From positions 2,790,001 through 2,854,000 of the forward strand of contig NZ_AP019735.1 of assembly GCF_006542665.1 (NCBI RefSeq): 64,000 bases of DNA. The letters run 5' to 3'. Positions 42,676 to 49,855 of this stretch are shown here, in pieces (the stretch's first letter is position 1; every line of letters starts with the position of its first letter). The notes under the pieces were generated by a model that was given only the letters and a program-made list of their open reading frames with translations, was not told the origin of the DNA and searched no databases. The position numbers were made by a program, and so were the translations under genes. This DNA comes from Alistipes communis. GTDB lineage: Bacteria > Bacteroidota > Bacteroidia > Bacteroidales > Rikenellaceae.

Positions 42676-42793
42676 AACTTGAAGGTCGTAGGAAACCCAT
42701 AGATGCAGATGTAGTGATAGCAGCCCACGCTAAAGCGTGAGAACCACTATGCCATCCTTGCATCTAATTGAAAATTTCCTACGTTTTCAAGTT
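42676..42793. ncRNA. 118-base nested imperfect palindrome, possible structured RNA
   Basis: Nested arms pair from the outside in: AACTTGAA/TTCAAGTT (42676, 42786), CGTAGGAAA/TTTCCTACG (42687, 42775), AGATGCA/TGCATCT (42701, 42759), TAGTG/CACTA, and an apical CACGCT-AA-AGCGTG (42726-42739). Such a long bulged hairpin fits a structured RNA, a REP/MITE-like element or a DNA recognition site. The 415-base gap around it, between the small lipoprotein and the helicase gene, holds no supported gene. No reverse transcriptase or TnpB/IscB-like partner is present. Confidence 0.5.
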
Positions 42794-43011
42794 ACAAGAT
42801 GAGCATAACGCTTCTTCTCAATATGTCTGGAACGAGCGAACTCTATCCAATTACAAATGTAGCTAATTATTCTTGAAATTTAGTAAAATATGCGAGTTTG
42901 TGTTGTGTTTTTATGGTTACTTGATTCAAAATCACTAATTTTGATAGCCGTTACTTTGGCTGGTAATGAAGTCTATATATAATAAATAGGGAAGATCGTA
43001 CATTAAACTTT

Positions 43012-46008
43012 ATGGTTATGGCGGCTATTGGTAAAATAATAGATAGTAATCCGGTGGTTGGAGGAAGAACAACAAACCAGATTTTGGATACGTGGAAAGA
43101 CGGAATATTCTTAAAAAAAGAGGATATAACCAGAAATATCAAAGGCTTGAGGTCCCCTCAAATTGGAGCTGTTTATGCAGTTCTGTCACATTGGGAAATT
43201 TCGTCAGATCCAGCGACTGTCGTGATGCCTACCGGAACAGGTAAAACAGAAGTTATGCTATCGTTGTTGATAGCAGCGACTTGTAGCAAGACAATGATTA
43301 TTGTTCCGACAGATGCGTTAAGAACACAAATATCTAATAAAGTAGCATCATTGGGATTACTGAGCAACCCTCAATTCGGTTTAATCAAAGAAACCGTCTT
43401 GAAACCGATTGTTGGAGTAATGTCACATCGTCCATGTTCTGCAGAAGAAGCCATTGCTTTTATGGAGCAGTGCAATGTTGTGGTTACGACAATTAGCATT
43501 ATTGGTAGTTTGTCTAAACCTGTACAAGTGGCAATCGCAAACCAATGTTCTCATTTGTTTGTGGATGAAGCACATCACACCCCAGCAAGATCATGGTCGG
43601 TTGTAAAAGATTCTTTTAAAAACACCAAGGTTCTCCAGTTTACTGCAACGCCATTTCGAAATGACGACAAACCTATAGGAGGTAAAATAATATTCAATTA
43701 TCCTTTACGAAAAGCGCAAGATGAAGGATATTTCAAGCCAATAAATTATATTCCGATTATTGAGTGGAATTCCAAACAATCCGATCAAATAATAGCAAAC
43801 AAAGCTATCGAACAATTAAGATTGGATATCGAAAATGGATATGACCATGTCCTCATGGCAAGAGTGAATAGTATTGCAAGAGCCGAGATTATTCAAAAAA
43901 TCTATGCTGATTCGTTCCCGGAATACAATCCATTGTCTATACACTCAAAATTATCTACAAGGTCAATATCGGAGATAAAGGCAAAAATAATTGCCGGTGA
44001 ATGTAAGATCATTGTATGCGTTGATATGTTTGGGGAAGGCTTCGATATGCCTAAACTGAAAATTGCAGCTTTTCATGATATCAAAAAAAGCTTGCCTACA
44101 ACTTTGCAATTAATAGGACGTTTTACAAGAACAAGTATGGATGATTCTTTAGGGTGCGCTTCAATAATTGTGAATATAGCAGATATTGATGCACAAAAAG
44201 AAATCGAGCACCTATATGCATCCGATGCTGATTGGAATCGGTTATTACCTTATTTAAGCGAAGGAAGAATTGATAATCAAATTTCATTGCGAGAATTTAT
44301 ACAAGGATTTGAGAAGTTTCCGGAAGAATTACCAATCCAAAACCTTTTACCCGCTTTGAGTGCTGTCATCTATAAGATTAATGAACAAGAATGGCATCCT
44401 GAAAGATATGCCGAAGGGCTAACAGCTATAGAGCAATATGAAAAAATTTATTACGACACCAATCAGCAGGGAAACACAATTGTAATAGTTGCAGGTAAAA
44501 AAGATAAGGTTGCTTTCGGAAAGATTGAAGATTTATTCGAAATGCACTGGACTCTCTATATCATATATCGTAATGTCCGACAAAAGTTATTATTTATTAA
44601 TTGTTCGGATAATGGTTCTCTTTTCGAAGATTTAGCCAAAGCGGTTACAGACAAAACGGCAAATATAGTAGATGCAACGAGTATATTTAGATGTCTGGGG
44701 CATATTAATCGCATAAAAGTAACCAATGTAGGCTTAAAAGACGCATTAAATACACTCCGAAGTTTTACAATGTATGCAGGTTCAGATATTGAAAAGGCAT
44801 TAACTGAAGCTCAACAGAAAAATAAAATTAAGTCGAATATCTTTGTTACTGGCTATGAAAATGGCGAGGAAACATCGGTTGGATGTTCATATAGAGGACG
44901 AGTGTGGTCTCGAAGAATAAACAATATAAATGAATTTACGAAATGGTGTGATTCAATCGGTGCGAAAATTTTAGATTCATCTATCAACGATGAAATGGTT
45001 ATGCAACATGCAACGAAATATGTCTCTGTCGATGCCATACCGAACAAACGTGCAATTTCTATTGAATGGCCAGAAAATATAATCGGTGAATTTGAAAAAA
45101 ATATCTATATAGGAACAAATGAAAAAAACATGAAACCTTTGATTTGTATAGATATTTTACTTTCAGAAAATCAAGCAAATGGAGCTTTAAATTTTATCGT
45201 TAGAAGCGATGCCTTTGATTCCCATTATACCTATAAAGTTATAGATGGAAATGTATCAATAGATAATGTTTCAACACCTCTTTGCATTAACATAGGGCGT
45301 AGTACCTTATCATTATCTGAATTCCTGTGTAAAGACCGCTATTTCCCTACTGTCCGGTTTGTTGATGGAACTACTTTACAAGGCCAATATATGGCCGAAT
45401 ATAGAAATGAGGATGTATTATTCGATCGAGAAAAAATTCAAGTTTGGGATTGGGCAGGTGTAAATATTAAAAACGAATCACAAGGTAATGAGAAAGATAG
45501 TACGAGTATTCAATATCATGTGATACAGAAACTTAAAGAACAAAATTTCGACATAATATTCGATGATGACAATGCAGGGGAAATCGCGGATGTTATCGCG
45601 ATCGAAGTTGATGACGTTAATAAAAAAGTCAAAGTGGAATTGTTCCATTTGAAATTTTCTCAAGAGGACCGTCCCGGGGCTCGAATCAATGATTTATATG
45701 CTGTTAATGGACAAGCGCAAAAGTGTGTAAGCTGGCTTCATACCAGACCAGAACATATTATTGGTCGAATGTTAAGACGTGGGGCTTCAGGGCCTAAAAA
45801 TAGATACGAATTAGGAACAGAAGAGCAACTTTCAATAATTAGGGAAAAAGTAAAAAGTTTGTATGAGATTGAATATATAGTTCATATAGTTCAGCCCGGA
45901 TTATCGAAAGCTGCAGCCTCAAGAGAACAATTAAAATTACTTAGTCTAACTGAAGCGTTTTTATGGGAAACAAGAATGATTAAGTTGGGGGTTATCGCAA
46001 GTGCATAG
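43012..46008 (+). CDS. SF2 DEAH-box helicase with a possible C-terminal nuclease domain
   Basis: A 998-residue protein, AT-rich and unlike the neighbouring chromosome. The helicase core is complete: Walker A MPTGTGKTE (GTGKT at 75-79), DEAH at 185-188, FTATPF at 210-215, and motif VI QLIGRFTRTS at 366-375. The middle (about 430-830) is unrecognised. Near the C-terminus GEIADVIAI with D860 is followed by VELFHLKFS with E876 and K881, in a beta-strand context that resembles a PD-(D/E)xK nuclease core, with unusual spacing. Helicase-nuclease proteins of this size in mobile elements are commonly defence or restriction enzymes. It is followed 36 bases later by an HNH endonuclease gene. Starts at 43012 and 43018 are both possible. 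Confidence 0.85.
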   Translation: MVMAAIGKIIDSNPVVGGRTTNQILDTWKDGIFLKKEDITRNIKGLRSPQIGAVYAVLSHWEISSDPATVVMPTGTGKTEVMLSLLIAATCSKTMIIVPTDALRTQISNKVASLGLLSNPQFGLIKETVLKPIVGVMSHRPCSAEEAIAFMEQCNVVVTTISIIGSLSKPVQVAIANQCSHLFVDEAHHTPARSWSVVKDSFKNTKVLQFTATPFRNDDKPIGGKIIFNYPLRKAQDEGYFKPINYIPIIEWNSKQSDQIIANKAIEQLRLDIENGYDHVLMARVNSIARAEIIQKIYADSFPEYNPLSIHSKLSTRSISEIKAKIIAGECKIIVCVDMFGEGFDMPKLKIAAFHDIKKSLPTTLQLIGRFTRTSMDDSLGCASIIVNIADIDAQKEIEHLYASDADWNRLLPYLSEGRIDNQISLREFIQGFEKFPEELPIQNLLPALSAVIYKINEQEWHPERYAEGLTAIEQYEKIYYDTNQQGNTIVIVAGKKDKVAFGKIEDLFEMHWTLYIIYRNVRQKLLFINCSDNGSLFEDLAKAVTDKTANIVDATSIFRCLGHINRIKVTNVGLKDALNTLRSFTMYAGSDIEKALTEAQQKNKIKSNIFVTGYENGEETSVGCSYRGRVWSRRINNINEFTKWCDSIGAKILDSSINDEMVMQHATKYVSVDAIPNKRAISIEWPENIIGEFEKNIYIGTNEKNMKPLICIDILLSENQANGALNFIVRSDAFDSHYTYKVIDGNVSIDNVSTPLCINIGRSTLSLSEFLCKDRYFPTVRFVDGTTLQGQYMAEYRNEDVLFDREKIQVWDWAGVNIKNESQGNEKDSTSIQYHVIQKLKEQNFDIIFDDDNAGEIADVIAIEVDDVNKKVKVELFHLKFSQEDRPGARINDLYAVNGQAQKCVSWLHTRPEHIIGRMLRRGASGPKNRYELGTEEQLSIIREKVKSLYEIEYIVHIVQPGLSKAAASREQLKLLSLTEAFLWETRMIKLGVIASA

Positions 46009-46043
46009 AATTTCCGAGTATTGAAATTATTTTGTCGGTTTAT

Positions 46044-47183
46044 ATGAGTGATGTTAATGATTTTAAGCAAGAGATAGAGTGTATTTATAAAGATGAAAAA
46101 TACTCTGTCCGAGATAATGGAGCTGTTTTTCGGTATCCTCGTGATGGTAAACGGCCTCGTAAATATGATAATTTCTGGACTTTCGGTAAGCCCAATGATA
46201 AACATGGATACATGGAGATTGCCTCTGTTCGAGTCCATATTATTGTGGCTACGGCCTTTCATGGCCCGAAACCAACGAAAGAACATGTTGTCGATCATAT
46301 AGATACGAATCGCCGCAACAATCGTCCGGACAATCTTCGATGGGTCACACGATTGGAGAACGCACTCGATAACCCAATTACCCGCAAACGTATCATTATG
46401 CGTTGTGGTAGTATCGAAGCGTTTTTGGCCAATCCGTCTTTATTGCAAGAAAGCGATGTTACTCCCGATTTCAGTTGGATGAGAACTGTAACGGGTGCCG
46501 AAGCCCAAGTCAGTAAAGAGCGATTATTGGCATGGGCTGAAAGCGACAAACAAACATCTGGAGGAGCTTTGGGCGAATGGGTATATGGTCGGCAATCAAT
46601 TTCGCAAAATGACGGTCAGTCATCGAATGTAGACGAAATTGACAAGTTGCAATCCGATTCCTTAAACGGGTGGGGCCAAATTCCGCCTCAAGCATATGAA
46701 CGTCCCGTTGAGCCGGAACAAAGAAAACCCAATGTTATGCCCTCGTTAACACCCGGAGCGGCCCAAGAAATCTATTTTTATAATGATAAGCCCAATGAAT
46801 ACCCATGTACTCCGCAGGAATATAGTGGTGATCCTTTAACTGCTTATGCCGCTAATTTGACCAAAAATGCAGTCTATTGGCGGAACAACAATGGTGATCG
46901 GGAATATGTGGTTGCTAAGTATGGATTTTCGAAGGATCGAAACTCCTTATACGTAATGACTAAATCCGCATACGTGTGGCGAAATCAGGACGACGGAGAT
47001 TCTATGCCTGTTCCCGTAGCAAGCCTTAATAAAGACGAATTCAGAGAGGATGAACTGAACTATCAACTCGGAGAAGTTATTTACGATGATAATTTATTCG
47101 TACATAAAAGGGTAGAAACCGGTTTTATGCCCAAAGAGTATTTGGAAGAACTATTCGATGAGTGTACCGGAAAAAAGAAATAA
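46044..47183 (+). CDS. HNH endonuclease with an unrecognised C-terminal domain
   Basis: A 379-residue protein. Residues about 14-110 form an HNH domain of the HNH_3/homing type: RVHIIVATAFHGPKPTKEHV, then DHIDTNRRNN (D84-H85) and PDNLRWV (N97). The preceding strand YSVRDNGAVFRYPRDGK resembles NUMOD4-type DNA-binding parts. Residues about 120-240 are low-complexity and helical, and the last 140 residues form a separate mixed domain (EYVVAKYGFSKDRNSLYVMT) I do not recognise. It lies 36 bases after the helicase and is the last gene of the element. Start at 46044; an in-frame TTG at 46032 is less likely. Confidence 0.85.
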   Translation: MSDVNDFKQEIECIYKDEKYSVRDNGAVFRYPRDGKRPRKYDNFWTFGKPNDKHGYMEIASVRVHIIVATAFHGPKPTKEHVVDHIDTNRRNNRPDNLRWVTRLENALDNPITRKRIIMRCGSIEAFLANPSLLQESDVTPDFSWMRTVTGAEAQVSKERLLAWAESDKQTSGGALGEWVYGRQSISQNDGQSSNVDEIDKLQSDSLNGWGQIPPQAYERPVEPEQRKPNVMPSLTPGAAQEIYFYNDKPNEYPCTPQEYSGDPLTAYAANLTKNAVYWRNNNGDREYVVAKYGFSKDRNSLYVMTKSAYVWRNQDDGDSMPVPVASLNKDEFREDELNYQLGEVIYDDNLFVHKRVETGFMPKEYLEELFDECTGKKK

Positions 47184-47231
47184 GTATTAACAGGATTAAA
47201 ATACTTTTGACAGCTTAATTTTATCCATAAT

Positions 47232-47256
47232 TTTGTTGCTATTTTGTTACCCAAAG
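47232..47256 (+). repeat. Right arm-type integrase site
   Basis: Matches 35214-35238 at 23 of 25 bases in the same orientation, about 63 bases inside the right core, which supports it as an integrase binding site. Confidence 0.7.
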
Positions 47257-47318
47257 CGTTTATATAAGTCCACAACACTTTGATATTAAGATATATAATA
47301 ATAAATAGCAATAATATC

Positions 47319-47387
47319 TGGCAGAACTTCGTGAACTCCTACCAAATCTACAAAAAGGATAGAGAAACGACGAAAAATAAAATATAA
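47319..47387 (+). pseudogene. Displaced original 3' end of the BASS gene, with right att core
   Basis: The 23 codons from TGGCAGAAC to TAA read WQNFVNSYQIYKKDRETTK and NKI. They match the last 23 codons of the intact gene at 35059-35127 with mostly synonymous changes after the identical 17-base core (47319-47335). This is the chromosomal end of the gene, cut off when the element integrated. Confidence 0.85.
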
Positions 47388-47507
47388 ATCATTAAAATAT
47401 GACATCTATATACCTTAATGCATCAACCAAAACATAGAATATCCTGATGCGAATATGGAATTTTTCTTTGAAAATTCAAATTCAAGTCAAAACACATGTC
47501 ATTAAAT

Positions 47508-47532
47508 GTCAGCCATAATGGTTGACTTTTTT
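47508..47532 (+). terminator. Original terminator of the BASS gene
   Basis: A stem GTCAGCC/GGTTGAC (one G-U pair) with an ATAAT loop is followed by TTTTTT. It lies 121 bases after the displaced stop codon, so it was probably the transporter gene's terminator before integration. Confidence 0.7.
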
Positions 47533-47611
47533 CATTTTCTTTGAAAATTTTTCCGAAAATGGTGCAAAATCGGGGGGGGTAGGATAATTAATAATTCGTT
47601 TTTCCCGAATG

Positions 47612-47885
47612 ATGAAGTCACTGATAGATTTACCGAGAAACTTGCAATCCAAAGAGGACTGTAGGCTTTTCTTGGAACATATCAGGTGGCATGGAGTTCC
47701 GATTTTCCGCATTGCGGCAGCAAGTCGGAAGAACATTATGAATTGACGAATGGTGGAGTATTCCGAGGATTATACAAATGCAAGGATTACCGGGAACGGT
47801 TTACCGTAACGGTATAAACCTTGTTCGAGGGTTCACATATCCCGATGCAGAAATGGTTTGTCGCAATAAACAACGGCAATAGATG
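47612..47885 (+). pseudogene. Decayed IS1595/ISXO2-type transposase N-terminus
   Basis: An ATG frame reads MKSLIDLPRNLQSKEDCRLF, then LEHIRWHGVPIF. After a one-frame shift it continues as PHCGSKSEEHYELTNGGVFR, then GLYKCKDYRERFTVTV and stops, and a further shifted piece reads TLFEGSHIPMQKWFVAIN. This is the zinc-ribbon and linker of an IS1595-family transposase; the DDE domain is gone and one zinc Cys is lost at the shift. It lies just outside the right end of the mobilizable element. No terminal repeats were found. Confidence 0.7.
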
Positions 47886-48078
47886 GTAAAATATATACAC
47901 CCGCGGTAATAGTTAAAAATGCAACTATTATAACAGCAGTTCTAAATGGAATCGTTGCCATACGATTATTATTGGGCAGATAATATTATTCCGTAAGGGT
48001 AGTGCTTTTTCCGGGACAATCGGTGCCTTTTCTACGGAAAAAGCCGTTGTCCGGTTTCCTGTTTTTCGAAGACGGATC

Positions 48079-48107
48079 TTGCAAATTTGAAATTAATATT
48101 ATCTTTG
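48079..48107 (+). promoter_or_regulatory. Promoter of the sigma/anti-sigma genes
   Basis: TTG at 48079, an 18-base spacer and TATCTTTG at 48100-48107. The ATG is 78 bases further on. Confidence 0.6.
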
Positions 48108-48185
48108 CAGAAGATGGTCTGCCGTTCGGATGTGCAATGCCAATGCTTGCTGCCGTTTCTGGCCGATACCGTCTTTGCTGAAACT

Positions 48186-48776
48186 ATGACCGAAGATTTC
48201 ACGCAGGAACCCGAGGACAGGGAGCTGTTCCGGCAGATCAAACAGGGGAGCGAGGAGGCTTTCCGGGAGGTCTACGGGAAGTACCACCGGATTCTCTATG
48301 CCGTGGCCCTGAAAATGTTGAAGGATCGCTCCGCGGCTGAGAATGCCGTGCAGTACGTCTTCGTGAAACTCTGGGTCGGGCGGCAAGACATGACCGTCAT
48401 GTTGAGCCTGCGGAACTACCTCTACACGATGACCCGCAACTACATCCTCAATTACCTGCGCAGCCGCAATACCGAGCTGGTGCACAGTTACCGCCTGGCA
48501 CAGCTCGTCCCCGAGGCTTCGGACCCGCTCGACGCTCAGATCGAGCGCGAGGATCTGTCGCAGGTACTCGACACGGTGATTGCAAGGCTTCCGCCCCAGA
48601 AGCGGCAGGTCATGCATCTGCGCAAGGCAGGCTATTCGAACCCCGAGATCGCCGAGATGCTCAATCTCTCGGTCAATACCGTCCGTTCGCACTACCAGGA
48701 GGGTGTCAAACTCCTGAAAAGCCGTTTCGGCCATATCGTTCTGCTTATCTTCATCCTGCAAACCTTATTTCTATGA
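48186..48776 (+). CDS. ECF RNA polymerase sigma factor
   Basis: A 196-residue sigma-70 family protein. Region 2 is FRQIKQGSEEAFREVYGKYH to YTMTRNYILNYLRSR (about residues 15-100); region 4 is LDTVIARLPPQKRQVMHLRK to LNLSVNTVRSHYQEGVKLLK. The hydrophobic C-terminal tail (FGHIVLLIFILQTLFL) is unusual but seen in some Bacteroides-type ECF factors. The ATG at 48186 begins MTEDFTQEPEDREL. The stop overlaps the FecR gene as ATGA. It should direct transcription of the SusC/D locus under control of the following anti-sigma factor. Confidence 0.93.
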   Translation: MTEDFTQEPEDRELFRQIKQGSEEAFREVYGKYHRILYAVALKMLKDRSAAENAVQYVFVKLWVGRQDMTVMLSLRNYLYTMTRNYILNYLRSRNTELVHSYRLAQLVPEASDPLDAQIEREDLSQVLDTVIARLPPQKRQVMHLRKAGYSNPEIAEMLNLSVNTVRSHYQEGVKLLKSRFGHIVLLIFILQTLFL

Positions 48777-49753
48777 ACAGACCTTCGGAAGAACTTTTGC
48801 ATAAGACGCTCGAAAACCGCGCCACCGCCGCCGAGGCCGCTTCGGTCGCCGAGTGGCTCGCCACCGATTCGGGGCAGGCGTGGGCCAGTCGTTACATCGG
48901 CCGCGATTTCGACCACCGAGAGGCCTGTGGCGACTGCGAACAGGCGGAGGTCGATTCGGAACGCATTTTTACACGGATCAAATCCACACTCACACGCGGA
49001 CGCCGACGCCGCATTCTTTTCCGCGTTGCTGCTGTCGTGATCCCCGTCGTGTTGGTCTTGGGTGTCGCCCTGCGCCTCGACCGTCAGGTAGGGGGCATCT
49101 TTTCGGCCGCGGAGTACGACGAATTCGTCGTCGACAGAGGCCGGCGCACGCAATGCTTGTTTCAGGACGGCTCGATTGCCTATCTCAATTCCGAGTCGAA
49201 AATTATCTATCCCGTGAAGTTCGGGCTTTTCGAACGCCGCATCCGGCTCGAAGGCGAAGCTTATTTCAAGGTGGAGCACAACACCCGGCGGCCGTTTGTC
49301 GTGGAGTTCGAGGGCGGTGAGATCAGGGTGCTCGGTACTTCGTTCAACGTCAAGGCCTATCGCGGTGACGACATAGTTGCCGTGACGCTCGATGAGGGGC
49401 GCGTGGTGCTCGACGGCCGCAGCGGCAGCTTCGAGCTGACCCCTTCTGAACAGCTGCTCTACGATCGCCGCTCGGGAGAGGGACGCATTGTTCGAGTCGG
49501 CGACGCCATGCGTTACTCGATCTGGAAGGACGACGTGATCCTGTTCCGCGACACGCCGTTGGGGGAGGTGCTCGAAACCTTGTCGCGGTGGTACGACGTG
49601 CATTTCGAAATGACGCAGTTGCCTCCGCAACCCATATCCTATACTTTTACCACCGACAATACGCTATTGGATAACGTGTTGCATGAGATGGAACTGATCT
49701 CTCCGGTGCGTTTCGAACGTTCCCGATCCGAAATCAGGGTGAGTTTCAGATAA
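48773..49753 (+). CDS. FecR-type anti-sigma factor
   Basis: A 326-residue inner-membrane protein. A cytoplasmic anti-sigma part (about 1-75) with EAASVAEWLATDSGQAWASR is followed by one transmembrane helix (FRVAAVVIPVVLVLGVAL, about 83-100). The periplasmic FecR domain has LFQDGSIAYLNSESKIIYP, RRIRLEGEAYFKVEHNTRRP and VLGTSFNVKAYRGDDIVAVT. The C-terminal DUF4974-like STN-partner domain (about 240-326) includes GEVLETLSRWYDVHFEM. It should receive the signal from the STN domain of the next gene's SusC protein. Confidence 0.95.
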   Translation: MNRPSEELLHKTLENRATAAEAASVAEWLATDSGQAWASRYIGRDFDHREACGDCEQAEVDSERIFTRIKSTLTRGRRRRILFRVAAVVIPVVLVLGVALRLDRQVGGIFSAAEYDEFVVDRGRRTQCLFQDGSIAYLNSESKIIYPVKFGLFERRIRLEGEAYFKVEHNTRRPFVVEFEGGEIRVLGTSFNVKAYRGDDIVAVTLDEGRVVLDGRSGSFELTPSEQLLYDRRSGEGRIVRVGDAMRYSIWKDDVILFRDTPLGEVLETLSRWYDVHFEMTQLPPQPISYTFTTDNTLLDNVLHEMELISPVRFERSRSEIRVSFR

Positions 49754-49855
49754 AAATATAGAGTTCCGGCTCATCGTTTTTTCCCGTTTGCGTGTCTATT
49801 GTATGAAAAGCGCGCAAACGGGCTTTTTAGTAAACTACTACCTAAACTAATCTGT

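Larger units (their letters stand above)
35059..47335 (+). mobile_element. 12.3-kb integrative mobilizable element in the BASS gene
   Basis: Both ends carry TGGCAGAACTTCGTGAA (35059-35075 and 47319-47335), and inside both ends is a 25-base arm-type repeat. The gene order, integrase, unknown, Xis-like HTH, AAA ATPase, primase, relaxase, then cargo, is that of NBU/Tn4555-like mobilizable elements of Bacteroidota. There are no conjugation pore genes, so transfer would need a helper. The mobility half is mildly less GC-rich than the host; the cargo half (41.7-47.3 kb) is clearly AT-rich. Confidence 0.88.
47388..48185. other. Non-coding region between the element and the sigma gene
   Basis: About 800 bases. 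It holds the terminator at 47508, the transposase remnant at 47612-47885, a G8 run at 47572-47579 with no gene around it, and the sigma promoter near 48.1 kb. The small minus-strand frame across 47509-47736 is the shadow of the transposase remnant. Confidence 0.6.

Noticed and set aside
42676..42793. Retron-type non-coding RNA
   Set aside because: No reverse transcriptase gene lies in the element or nearby, so a retron is not supported.
46044..47183. IscB/TnpB-like RNA-guided nuclease
   Set aside because: The protein has an HNH domain but no RuvC-like motifs or bridge helix, and its length and order do not fit.
47509..47736. Minus-strand 75-codon gene
   Set aside because: It is antisense to the transposase remnant, and it runs through a G8 tract and a terminator.
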